Assembly: GCA_958448395.1 (NCBI GenBank)
Contig: CAUDDP010000013.1
Span: 1-36,414, forward strand
Direction: 5' to 3'
From: an uncultured Oscillospiraceae bacterium
Lineage (GTDB): Bacteria; Bacillota; Clostridia; Oscillospirales; Ruminococcaceae
DNA length: 36,414 nucleotides
The position numbers and the translations under genes are program-made. Each line of letters opens with the position of its first letter. The stretch's first letter is position 1. Shown here in pieces: positions 15,300-23,149 of the stretch. The notes under the pieces are model-generated. The model had not been told where the DNA came from. It searched no databases and saw only the letters and a program-made list of their open reading frames with translations.

Positions 15300-16712
15300 G
15301 TGAAAAAAGTAAAAAAACCGGTTTTCTTCCTTGTGTTTGCTGTGATCGCTATTTTTGCCGTCACAACGCTGATAGGAGTGTCTACCCAGTACGGCGATAT
15401 CGTTACGACCTATGTACATGGCGTGAAAGATATCCGGCTTGGGATTGATATTCAGGGCGGCGTGGATGTGACATTTGAACCGGCTGGCGATGTCGATGCA
15501 ACCGACGAACAAATGGATGCAGCACTGGAGAAAATCAAAACCAGACTGGTAACCCAGAGCATCAACGATAGTGATACCTATGTTGATTACAAGAGTGATC
15601 GAATTATTGTTCGTTTCCCGTGGCAGGCAGGGGAAACCGATTTCGATCCGGAGCAGGCCGTAAAAGAACTTGGTGAAACCGCAGAGCTGACATTCCGCTA
15701 TGGAACGGAAACCACCACAAATGAAGACGGCGAAACCGTACCGGCAGGGGCAGTAATCCTGACGGGGGACGATGTAAAAAGTGCCGGAACTGGTGCCACA
15801 CAGGATGAAAAGACTGGGGAAGCAACGTGGATGGTAACACTGGATTTAAATGACAGTGGTACAGATAAGTTTTATGAGGCGACTTCTGCATTGTATGAAG
15901 AGAATGGCACGATTTCTATCTGGATGGACAACACGATGATTTCTGCCCCATCTGTGAATGCAGTGATTTCCAATGGACAGGCAACAATTAGCGGCAGCTT
16001 TACTTATGAGAGTGCAAAGGAATTGGCAGATAAGATCAATGCTGGTGCACTGCCGTTCGCACTGGAAACCACCAGCTTTAAGACCATTTCCCCGACCATG
16101 GGAGAAGGTGCTTTGGATGCAATGGTGCTTGCCGCTCTGATTACAGCAGGCTTTATCATCATTTATATGATCGCATTGTATCGTCTGCAAGGCGTTGTCG
16201 CTTCGATTTGTTTGATTGGACAGATTGCCGGTATGCTGGCAGCGGTTTCCGGTTGGTTTGGCTTTATGGACAGCAATACCTTGACAATTCCGGGTATTGC
16301 CGGCATTATTCTCTCCATTGGTATGGGTGTCGATGCCAATATTATCACTGGGGAACGTATCCGGGAGGAACTGCGAAAGGGCAAGCCACTTGACGGTGCT
16401 CTGCATTCCGGTTACAGCCGTGCATTCAGTGCCATCTTTGATGGTAACCTGACCGGTATTATTGTGGCAATCATCCTGATGGGTGCATTTGGTACACCGG
16501 ACAGCTGGTGTGCAAAGCTGCTCAGCCCGTTGTTCCAGTTCTTTGGTGCAACGACAGAAGGTGTGATTTACTCCTTCGGCTATACACTGATGGTTGGTTT
16601 GATTATGAACTTCATCATGGGCGTATTTGCAGCCAGACTGATGACGATGTCCTTGTCAAAGTTCAAATGCTTCCAGAATAAGAAACTCTATGGAGGTGGG
16701 TTAAATGGCTGA
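15300..16712 (+). CDS. secD: Protein translocase subunit SecD
   Basis: An accessory subunit of the Sec translocon that helps pull exported proteins out of the channel, using the proton motive force. The 470-aa protein has the first membrane helix (PVFFLVFAVIAIFAVTTLI), the DIRLGIDIQGGVDVTFEP motif and a large extracellular domain. A C-terminal RND-type bundle starts near residue 270, including GIAGIILSIGMGVDANIITGERIREE (conserved part GMGVDANI). The start is GTG 15300 with AGGAGG 8 nt upstream. It overlaps secF by 8 nt. It should support export of the large surface proteins encoded downstream. Confidence 0.95.
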   Translation: MKKVKKPVFFLVFAVIAIFAVTTLIGVSTQYGDIVTTYVHGVKDIRLGIDIQGGVDVTFEPAGDVDATDEQMDAALEKIKTRLVTQSINDSDTYVDYKSDRIIVRFPWQAGETDFDPEQAVKELGETAELTFRYGTETTTNEDGETVPAGAVILTGDDVKSAGTGATQDEKTGEATWMVTLDLNDSGTDKFYEATSALYEENGTISIWMDNTMISAPSVNAVISNGQATISGSFTYESAKELADKINAGALPFALETTSFKTISPTMGEGALDAMVLAALITAGFIIIYMIALYRLQGVVASICLIGQIAGMLAAVSGWFGFMDSNTLTIPGIAGIILSIGMGVDANIITGERIREELRKGKPLDGALHSGYSRAFSAIFDGNLTGIIVAIILMGAFGTPDSWCAKLLSPLFQFFGATTEGVIYSFGYTLMVGLIMNFIMGVFAARLMTMSLSKFKCFQNKKLYGGGLNG

Positions 16713-17700
16713 GAAAGAAAAACAGTATAAACACTATCCAGTAGATGTCAAGGTACGGAATTTCTGCGGCAAGTCCAAGCTGTTTTTCCTGCTGACTTTG
16801 ATTCTCGTAGTAATTGCAATTGCCTCTTCCTTCACAGGTGTGGATATTGCATTGGAATTCAAGGGCGGTACGATCATTACATACAGTTATGAAGGCGACG
16901 TAGATAAGGGTGCAATTTCCAAAGACTTAACCGATTTGATTGGCACAAATGTGAATGTGCAGGACGGCGAAAATCTGGATAGTGGCAGCAAAACCTTATC
17001 CCTGTCCTTTACCTCAACAGAAGGTTTGACAGTAGACCGGCAGGCAGAAGTAACCGATGCCATCCAGTCCCGTTATCCAGAGGCAAATATTCAGTTGTTG
17101 GATTCAAACGATGTCAGTGCCCGTTCCGGCAGTGACTTCTTCACCAAATGTATTGTTGCAGCTGTATTTGCAGCGATTATTTTGATTTTGTATATTGCAT
17201 TCCGATTTAAGCAAATCAGTGGCTGGTCTGCGGGTGTGTGTGCCATTATTGGATTGCTGGCAACATTGGTGGTGACATATGGTTCTGTTGTATTGATGGG
17301 CTTTGAGATTGACTCCAACTTTATGGCAGTCATTCTGACGCTGTTGGGGTATGCGGTCAATGATACGATTGTTATCTATGACAGAATCCGTGAAAATCAG
17401 CAGAAGATGCCGGGCATGTACATTGAAGATCTGGTCAACACCAGTTCCTCACAGTCCCTGCGTCGTTCCATTCGGACTTCTGTTACCACAGTCTTTGCCA
17501 TGGTTGCCATTATTGTAGTTGCAGCAATCATGGGGCTGGAATCTATTCAGCATTTTGCAATTCCGATGGCAGTCGGCATTGTAGTTGGTACCTATCATTC
17601 CATTTGCTTTGTACCGAGTCTGTGGGTTTGGTGGCAGAAGAAGCGTGGCATAGATACCCTGAAAGTGATCGAAAAGAAAAAGAAGCGGATAACCGAATAA
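16705..17700 (+). CDS. secF: Protein translocase subunit SecF
   Basis: SecD's partner in the membrane. The 331-aa protein has a first helix (LFFLLTLILVVIAIASSFTGV), the VDIALEFKGGT motif, and an RND-like helical bundle with SNFMAVILTLLGYAVNDTIVIYDRIREN (core GYAVNDTIVIYDRIREN) and RSIRTSVTT. ATG 16705 has GGAGGTGGG just upstream and overlaps the secD stop by 8 nt, so translation is coupled. It ends with a basic tail. A strong terminator follows 23 nt later. Confidence 0.95.
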   Translation: MAEKEKQYKHYPVDVKVRNFCGKSKLFFLLTLILVVIAIASSFTGVDIALEFKGGTIITYSYEGDVDKGAISKDLTDLIGTNVNVQDGENLDSGSKTLSLSFTSTEGLTVDRQAEVTDAIQSRYPEANIQLLDSNDVSARSGSDFFTKCIVAAVFAAIILILYIAFRFKQISGWSAGVCAIIGLLATLVVTYGSVVLMGFEIDSNFMAVILTLLGYAVNDTIVIYDRIRENQQKMPGMYIEDLVNTSSSQSLRRSIRTSVTTVFAMVAIIVVAAIMGLESIQHFAIPMAVGIVVGTYHSICFVPSLWVWWQKKRGIDTLKVIEKKKKRITE

Positions 17701-17723
17701 TCTAAAATCAGATATTGCAAAAT

Positions 17724-17756
17724 GAGAGACAGCAGAACAGCTGTCTCTCGTTTTTT
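17724..17756 (+). terminator. Terminator of secDF
   Basis: Perfect 10-bp stem GAGAGACAGC (17724-17733) with GCTGTCTCTC (17740-17749), 6-nt loop, then G and six T. Canonical intrinsic terminator. Confidence 0.93.
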
Positions 17757-17778
17757 GAAATATTATATAGAAGAAACG

Positions 17779-17928
17779 GTGCTTTATGAAAAGAAATGCA
17801 AAAAAGTAATATCTATTTTGACAGCTGCTTTTTGTCTGCTGGCAGCGAGTTTAGAAGGTGGTTTGCAGGGTAGTCTACCAGATTTAGATTTGCAGGTAAC
17901 ATTTTTTTATTTAATTAAGATTATATAA
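17779..17928 (+). pseudogene. Remnant of a secreted-protein gene start (related to the LRR-dockerin gene)
   Basis: One frame (GTG 17779 to TAA 17926-17928) reads KKVISILTAAFCLLAASLEG followed by GLQGSLPDLDLQV. This parallels the signal peptide and mature start of the intact downstream gene (KKAVSILAAISCLFSG, then TQGSLPELHL). The ATG at 17786 is in another frame and stops after seven codons, so start and signal peptide are out of register. After the shared start the sequence drifts into AT-rich DNA and a stop. It is best read as a 5' fragment of a duplicated paralogue. Confidence 0.6.
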
Positions 17929-18000
17929 ATTTTTGCGAAAACGCCTTGAAAGTTTTTTTGAAAAGGTGTATCATGAAAAGGACAACAGGAAGAAAATGTG

Positions 18001-18161
18001 TATCATACTATAAATGAGCATTTTCATCAACTTGCACAAATTAGTGGTACATTTTTGCTGTATAACCTAGCTGTATAACCTATTTTGAATGGGCAATAAA
18101 AGCATAAAAGCTTGGATCTTATTATGCAAAATGACGAGAGACGTTCATTTATAGTATCATA
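18001..18161. repeat. 17-bp inverted repeat enclosing a 13-bp tandem repeat
   Basis: TATCATACTATAAATGA (18001-18017) and TCATTTATAGTATCATA (18145-18161) are inverted copies with one mismatch, 127 nt apart. Inside is a perfect tandem pair of GCTGTATAACCTA (18057-18069 and 18070-18082). The right arm ends just before the AAGGAGG of the LRR gene. It fits a MITE-like insertion or a long-range mRNA stem. The remaining sequence between 17929 and 18178 shows no gene. Confidence 0.55.
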
Positions 18162-18178
18162 AAAAGGAGGATAATAAT

Positions 18179-19648
18179 ATGAAAACATGTACAAAGAAAG
18201 CAGTATCTATTTTGGCTGCGATATCTTGTTTGTTCAGTGGAAGTGCAGTCGGTTTTACACAGGGCAGCTTGCCGGAACTGCATTTGATAGCGGCAGCAGC
18301 TGCATATCAGGAAGATGGATTGCAATTGGATTATCAGGTTCTTTCAGATGGTACGATTGAGATTACAAAGTTTATCCAATCTGATACAACGGATATTACA
18401 TTGCCAGCAGCGATTGATGGTGTGAAAGTAACCAGCATAGGAGAGGCTGCATTTAAAAGCTGTGAGGAAATCACATCCATCACCATTCCGGATGGTGTAA
18501 CAACAATAAAAGAATCGGCTTTTGATGATTGTGAAGCCTTAAAATCTATTGTCATTCCAGATAGTGTGACAACAATAGGGGGCTGGGCATTTTCTCGCTG
18601 CAAATCCTTACTGTCTGTTGCCATTCCAGAGCATGTGGTAACAATAGAAAATGGTACTTTTATTCATTGCAATTCATTAACCTCTGTTACCATTCCTGAC
18701 AGCGTAGCCTCAATCGGCATCTATGCTTTTAATACTTGTAGATCATTGACTTCTGTTACCATTCCAGCTGGTACGACATTAGTAGATGTAGGAGCTTTTT
18801 CTAATTGTGACAAATTGGAAGAAGTAGCAGTTGCACCCGATAATTCGCATTATATAAGTGTGGATGGCGTTCTGTTCAATAAGGATATGACGGAACTGTT
18901 ATGTTATCCAATGGGAAAACAGGGAATTACTTATGATATACCAGATAGTGTGGTTACAATCAGGAAGGAAGCTTTTTATAATCGTAATCTTACTTCTATT
19001 AACATTCCGGATAGTGTGACAACAATAGAAGAATGTGCTTTCCAGTACTGCTCTTCTTTGGAATCCATTACAGTTCCGAAAAGTGTAAAAACGATAGGTA
19101 CTTGGACGTTCCGGGATTGTACTTCTTTAAGATCTGTCACAATTTCGGAGGGTGTGACAACAGTAGAAGGATATGCTTTCTATAATTGTAGTTCCCTCAC
19201 TGACATCACAATTCCAGCCAGTGTGACTTCGATTGGCGTGCAGTCTTTTCAAAATTGTAATTCCTTGACAGATATTACAATAAAAAATAAATCTTGTAAA
19301 ATAGATGATCTTCAGACAGTTCCTTCTACTACCATAACCATTCATGGCTATACTGGTTCAACAGCAGAAACATATGCGAATAATCGGAATGAAAAATTTG
19401 TTCCTTTGGATACCGAAACGCCACAGATGGGTGACCCGAATGGAGACGATGTGGTTTCTGTGGAAGACGCTGTCCTAACCCTGACAGTATACGCACAGAA
19501 ATCTGCTGGATTGACCGTTGATTGCTCAGAGGCTCAGCTGGCAGCAGCAGATATCGACGGAGACGGTAATATCAGCGTAGAGGATGCGGTAGCAATTTTA
19601 ACTTATTATGCAAAACAGTCTGCCGGTTTAAATCCCACCTGGAACTAA
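18179..19648 (+). CDS. Secreted BspA-type leucine-rich-repeat protein with C-terminal type I dockerin
   Basis: A 489-aa exported protein. There is a signal peptide (KKAVSILAAISCLFSGSAVG). About 11 LRR_5 (BspA/Treponema pallidum type) repeats of roughly 23 residues follow, recognisable by SITIPDGVTTI and AF-x-x-C pairs (residues about 80-385). The C-terminus (from about residue 418) is a type I dockerin with two calcium-binding repeats, GDPNGDDVVSVEDAVLTLT and DIDGDGNISVEDAVAILTYY. LRR_5 domains bind proteins or host and plant surfaces. The dockerin should plug the protein into a cohesin-bearing scaffold, so it is probably a non-catalytic cellulosome-type component. ATG 18179 has AGGAGG upstream. 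No cohesin gene is visible in the window. The function is inferred from domains only. Confidence 0.92.
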   Translation: MKTCTKKAVSILAAISCLFSGSAVGFTQGSLPELHLIAAAAAYQEDGLQLDYQVLSDGTIEITKFIQSDTTDITLPAAIDGVKVTSIGEAAFKSCEEITSITIPDGVTTIKESAFDDCEALKSIVIPDSVTTIGGWAFSRCKSLLSVAIPEHVVTIENGTFIHCNSLTSVTIPDSVASIGIYAFNTCRSLTSVTIPAGTTLVDVGAFSNCDKLEEVAVAPDNSHYISVDGVLFNKDMTELLCYPMGKQGITYDIPDSVVTIRKEAFYNRNLTSINIPDSVTTIEECAFQYCSSLESITVPKSVKTIGTWTFRDCTSLRSVTISEGVTTVEGYAFYNCSSLTDITIPASVTSIGVQSFQNCNSLTDITIKNKSCKIDDLQTVPSTTITIHGYTGSTAETYANNRNEKFVPLDTETPQMGDPNGDDVVSVEDAVLTLTVYAQKSAGLTVDCSEAQLAAADIDGDGNISVEDAVAILTYYAKQSAGLNPTWN

Positions 19649-19690
19649 AATACCATTGATTTTGTGTAGAAACGAGTCTTATTTCTAAAG

Positions 19691-19735
19691 AAAACGCCCC
19701 CTGTTTGTCATGTATACAAACAGGAGGCGTTTTTT
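19691..19735 (+). terminator. Terminator of the LRR-dockerin gene
   Basis: Stem ACGCCCCCTGTTTG with CAAACAGGAGGCGT (one mismatch), 9-nt loop, then a T-run at 19730-19735. Canonical intrinsic terminator about 45 nt past the stop. Confidence 0.92.
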
Positions 19736-19798
19736 GGAATTCTTCTTTGGTATATGCTGGATTGCTCGTGAACTTTTCAGCAGAATTGGTAAAAATAC

Positions 19799-19827
19799 TT
19801 GCAAATACAATAAAAATATGCTACAAT
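19799..19827 (+). promoter_or_regulatory. Promoter of the isomerase-nrdR-DUF4870 operon
   Basis: TTGCAA (19799-19804), 17-nt spacer, TACAAT (19822-19827), followed about 25 nt later by the ATG at 19852. No NrdR box was recognised nearby. Confidence 0.7.
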
Positions 19828-19851
19828 ACCAGTAGGAAAGGAGGCAGTCTC

Positions 19852-20655
19852 ATGCTGAAAGCAGGGATTTCGACTGCTTGTCTGTATCCGCAGCCCACAG
19901 AGGAAGCACTCTATGATCTTGCACTTGGCGGTGTGACAACGGTAGAATTGTTTATCAATACGCAATCAGAGTTAAAACGCAGCTTTGTGGCAGCCATGGC
20001 AGATATCCTGCACCGCTTTGAGGTGCAGTGCAGTTCTTTACATCCGTTCACCAGCGAAATCGAGCCAATGATGCTTTTCTCCAATTATGAACGGCGAGTT
20101 GCTGACTTTCTGGAGTACTGCCGCTGCTATTTTACAGCCATGCAGCAGTTGGGTGCCACTATTTTTGTTTTGCATGGCAATAAGCAGTTGGTGGGTATGG
20201 ATGTTGATTTTTATTGTGAGCGGTTTGGAAAACTGGCTGCACTCGGCAAATCCTACGGCGTGACGGTTGCACAGGAAAATGTAGCACGTTGTACCAGTCG
20301 TTCGCTTGCATTTTTGCAGGAAATGCAGCAGAACATGGGGAATGAAGTAAAATTTGTGCTGGACATTAAGCAGGCAGTTCGCTCCAAGGAAGATCCCATG
20401 CAGATGCTGAAAGCCTTGGGCAGCAATATTGTACATGTACACATGAGCGACCACGGAGAGTATGGAGACTGTTTGCTCATTGGGGAGGGTCGGTTTGCAG
20501 TGAAGCCGTTTTTGCAAACGCTTTCGGCTGTCAGCCCGAATTGTACGGTTATGCTGGAGCTTTACCGCAGCGGATTTCGTACCTTACAGGATTTGCTGCA
20601 CAACTATCATATATTACAGCGTATGATACAAGGCTGTAATCATAAGGAGGAATGA
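19852..20655 (+). CDS. Sugar phosphate isomerase/epimerase-like TIM barrel protein
   Basis: A 267-aa member of the xylose isomerase-like/AP endonuclease 2 TIM-barrel superfamily. Likely metal-site residues sit in the expected strand ends: FVLHGNKQ (His), VAQENVAR (Glu), FVLDIKQA (Asp), VHVHMSDHGEYGD (His/Asp) and VMLELYRSGF (Glu). Family members isomerise or epimerise sugars such as inosose or hydroxypyruvate; the substrate here cannot be told. ATG 19852 has AAAGGAGG about 8 nt upstream; the frame is open to 19705, but that region contains the promoter and terminator. It is followed 3 nt later by nrdR. Confidence 0.85.
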   Translation: MLKAGISTACLYPQPTEEALYDLALGGVTTVELFINTQSELKRSFVAAMADILHRFEVQCSSLHPFTSEIEPMMLFSNYERRVADFLEYCRCYFTAMQQLGATIFVLHGNKQLVGMDVDFYCERFGKLAALGKSYGVTVAQENVARCTSRSLAFLQEMQQNMGNEVKFVLDIKQAVRSKEDPMQMLKALGSNIVHVHMSDHGEYGDCLLIGEGRFAVKPFLQTLSAVSPNCTVMLELYRSGFRTLQDLLHNYHILQRMIQGCNHKEE

Positions 20656-20658
20656 GGG

Positions 20659-21147
20659 ATGCAATGCCCGTTTTGTGGGGCAAAAGATACCCGTGTGCTG
20701 GATTCCCGTCCGGCAGAAAATAAAATCCGGAGGAGAAGAGAGTGTGCTGTTTGCGGCAAGCGGTTTACGACCTATGAAATCGTAGAAAGACCGCTGTTGA
20801 TGGTACAGAAACGGGATGGCAGTTTTGAACCGTTTGACCGACAGAAGCTGATTACGGGTATTTTTAATGCCATTAAAAAACGACCAGTTAGTGTGGAGCA
20901 GGTTTCTGCAATTGCGGAGGGGATTGAGCAGCAGTGTGCCAATGCAATGTGTAGTACCATCACTTCCATTGCCATTGGGAATTGGGTGATGGAACACCTG
21001 AAGCATATTGATGCCGTTGCCTATATTCGGTTTGCTTCGGTATATCAGGATTTTACAGATGTTGCAAGCTTTATTGCTGCCATCAGTGCTTTGGATGAGG
21101 AGACAACGGTTACCAGCGAGACAGGAGGAACGACATTATGGATATGA
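20659..21147 (+). CDS. nrdR: Transcriptional repressor NrdR
   Basis: An ATP/dATP-sensing zinc-ribbon repressor of ribonucleotide reductase genes. At 162 aa it is full length. The zinc ribbon has Cys3, Cys6, Cys29 and Cys32 (MQCPFC and CAVCGKRFTTYE) and the basic RRRR patch. An ATP-cone domain follows from about residue 45 (VQKRDGSFEPFDRQKL). The start is ATG 20659, 3 nt after the upstream stop with GAGG before it, so the gene sits within the operon. Its usual targets (nrd genes) are not in the window. The last 10 nt overlap the next gene. Confidence 0.96.
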   Translation: MQCPFCGAKDTRVLDSRPAENKIRRRRECAVCGKRFTTYEIVERPLLMVQKRDGSFEPFDRQKLITGIFNAIKKRPVSVEQVSAIAEGIEQQCANAMCSTITSIAIGNWVMEHLKHIDAVAYIRFASVYQDFTDVASFIAAISALDEETTVTSETGGTTLWI

Positions 21148-21527
21148 ATCACCTTTTTGATGTAGAAGATAGAACCACAGAGTTTGATACACAGGATGCA
21201 CAGGATGCGAAAGTCTGGTCAATATTGGCGTACTTTGGAATACTATTTTTTCTGCCATTGGTTTGTGCACCACAGTCAAGGTTTGGAAAGTTTCATGCCA
21301 ATCAGGGCTTGATTCTGATGCTTGCCACAGTAATACTGGGGATTGTGAATTGGATTTTATTGCTTATCATTGGTTGGATTCCCCTTATTGGTAAGCTTAT
21401 TTGTGGCCTTGTGAGTCTGGCAGTTTTTGTGGCATCTTTTGCATGGATGATTTATGGTATTGTACAGGCAGCACAGGGGAAGGCAAAGACCTTGCCGTTG
21501 ATTGGCAAATTTACATTGATTCAATAA
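21138..21527 (+). CDS. DUF4870-like small membrane protein
   Basis: A 129-aa protein with an acidic N-terminus and three hydrophobic segments: WSILAYFGILFFLPLV, LILMLATVILGIVNWILLLI and LICGLVSLAVFVASFAWMIY. The FGKFHANQGLIL motif between the first and second is typical of the DUF4870 family. No enzymatic residues are seen and the function is unknown. ATG 21138 has AGGAGG (21123-21128) 9 nt upstream, inside the end of nrdR, so it is the third gene of this operon. Its 3' end overlaps the convergent DUF4830-like gene by 17 nt and no terminator lies between them. Confidence 0.82.
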   Translation: MDMNHLFDVEDRTTEFDTQDAQDAKVWSILAYFGILFFLPLVCAPQSRFGKFHANQGLILMLATVILGIVNWILLLIIGWIPLIGKLICGLVSLAVFVASFAWMIYGIVQAAQGKAKTLPLIGKFTLIQ

Positions 21528-21963
21528 CAGGAAAGAGTGTCTGTGGTTCGGTAGTATCGTAGCGGACAGCGGCAAGCAACAGTCCATCTTCTGCCAGCAG
21601 AAGAGAAACACAGGCGGTATCCTGAAGTGTATAGGTATATTCCATGCCTTTACAACCGCAGAAATGGCTTAGAGGGAGCAGCTGCTCCGTTTGCAGGGTG
21701 GAATACATCCGGTAGACGGGGCTGTTTTCTTCTTCCGTCGGAATCGTGACGGGACAGGAGCGAACGGGTGTAGATTCTGCTGGGGTGAGATTGTGTTCTG
21801 TGAGGAACTGGAGTCGGGCGGTTTCGTCCGGCAGCTTGTAGAAGGCTGGAAGTGCTGTGTCAGATGTTACATCAGGGCGGCTATGCAGACAGTGCCGCAG
21901 GAGAAGACCACTGCCGAGCAGACACACGGCTGCAAGCAGAAATCGAATTTGTATTTTTCGCAA
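21511..21963 (-). CDS. DUF4830-like membrane-anchored protein
   Basis: A 150-aa protein with one N-terminal membrane segment (FLLAAVCLLGSGLLL) and an outside domain. The segment running from FLTEHNL through VTIPTE and YRMYSTLQ to YTYTL resembles the DUF4830 pattern, a small domain in Clostridia of unknown role. The start is uncertain. TTG 21963 is preferred since AGAGGTG lies 6 nt upstream; GTG 21972 is the longer alternative. The gene converges on and overlaps the DUF4870 gene and is divergent from the pseudouridine synthase gene. Confidence 0.65.
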   Translation of the reverse strand: MRKIQIRFLLAAVCLLGSGLLLRHCLHSRPDVTSDTALPAFYKLPDETARLQFLTEHNLTPAESTPVRSCPVTIPTEEENSPVYRMYSTLQTEQLLPLSHFCGCKGMEYTYTLQDTACVSLLLAEDGLLLAAVRYDTTEPQTLFPVIESM

Positions 21964-22074
21964 GGGGGACACCTCTTTTCATAAGTATCAGTATATTATA
22001 TGAGAACATGACGATTGATTTTCCTTCCCATTTTATGATAGCAACAAAGAAAAAAGAACTTGAGGAGGTATCCT

Positions 22075-22839
22075 GTGAGACTGGATAAATGGCTTTCTGA
22101 TGCCACAAACTATACACGCAGTCAACTGAAACAACGGATCCGCAGCGGACAGGTTACGATAAATGATACGATTGTGAAACGACCAGAAACCGCTGTCAGC
22201 CAATCGGATCGCATTTGTCTGCAAGGTAAGCTGGTGACGGCAGCCGCTGCTTGTTATTGCTTACTACTGCATAAGCCGCTTGGATATGTTTGTGCTGTTA
22301 CAGACGAAACAGAAAAAACGGTCATGGAACTAATACCGCCGGATTTACACAGAAAAGGTTTATTTCCAGTCGGCAGATTGGACAAGGATACCACAGGTCT
22401 GCTTTTGCTTACGAATAATGGTGCGTTTTCTCACGCCCTGCTTGCACCAAAACGGCATATTCCAAAATATTATTGGATGCAGATGGCTCGCCCTTATGAA
22501 CCGCAGTATGCAGAATGGTTGGCAGCTGGGTTGACGTTAGGGGATGGAACAAAGTGTCAGCCAGCAGAAATTTTACCAGTCCCTGAAACAGAGCGAGAGG
22601 CAGTCATTTGTCTGCATGAGGGAAAATATCATCAGGTGCGGCGAATGATGGCGGCAGTTGGGAATCATGTGGAGCGTTTGCAGCGGATTGCTATGGGCAG
22701 ACTTTGCCTGCCATCGGATTTACTGCCGGGGGATTGTATTTTGCTTACCGCCGTGCAAATGGAGCAGCTGCACCAGCGGGGGGACACAGCTTTTCTCTGC
22801 TGTCTTGCTGAGAATATGCGACAAATGGAAAAACGTTAA
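22075..22839 (+). CDS. RsuA/RluB-family rRNA pseudouridine synthase
   Basis: Converts a specific uridine in rRNA to pseudouridine. The 254-aa protein has an N-terminal S4 RNA-binding domain (RLDKWLSDATNYTRSQLKQ, residues 2-60) and the catalytic domain with GRLDKDTTGLLLLTNNG, which holds the conserved Asp. The C-terminal GKYHQVRRMMAAVGNHV segment is also typical. The start is GTG 22075, exactly 6 nt after AGGAGG; the longer TTG at 22060 would place the ribosome site inside the gene. It most resembles RsuA (16S) by length, but the 23S enzymes RluB/E/F share these motifs. No clear terminator follows. Confidence 0.9.
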   Translation: MRLDKWLSDATNYTRSQLKQRIRSGQVTINDTIVKRPETAVSQSDRICLQGKLVTAAAACYCLLLHKPLGYVCAVTDETEKTVMELIPPDLHRKGLFPVGRLDKDTTGLLLLTNNGAFSHALLAPKRHIPKYYWMQMARPYEPQYAEWLAAGLTLGDGTKCQPAEILPVPETEREAVICLHEGKYHQVRRMMAAVGNHVERLQRIAMGRLCLPSDLLPGDCILLTAVQMEQLHQRGDTAFLCCLAENMRQMEKR

Positions 22840-23149
22840 TAAAAAGTTTTATAATGAAATGAGCCATAAAAATCATGCATTTTATACAAAAAAAATAAAT
22901 TTCAACCGTCTGAGAGCCCCTTTTTTTTGACGAAATGACATGTTTGAAAAAAAAGTTCGTCATATTTGATAAATGTGCACGCTGAAATTTGGGCATATCA
23001 CGACTTGAAAAAAAATCGAAATTCTGCTATGATTATATCAGAGCTAAGATCGCAACAATGTTCTGGCTGTTTTACAGGAGATTCGGTTTGTTCCGTTTGC
23101 CTGTTCGCTTTTCAAAAAATTAAAAATAAATTACAGGAGGATTGCATCA
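22840..23149. other. Gene-free leader region of the msmX-like gene
   Basis: AT-rich 310-nt gap with no coding frame of note. It contains a run of T at 22921-22928 and an inverted pair TGACGAA...TTCGTCA around 22929-22966 that overlaps no coding sequence. A promoter lies at 23005-23033. No riboswitch was recognised. Confidence 0.5.
23005..23033 (+). promoter_or_regulatory. Promoter of the msmX-like ATPase gene
   Basis: TTGAAA (23005-23010), 17-nt spacer, TATGAT (23028-23033), giving a leader of about 110 nt. No catabolite-control (cre) site was recognised in it. Confidence 0.7.
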
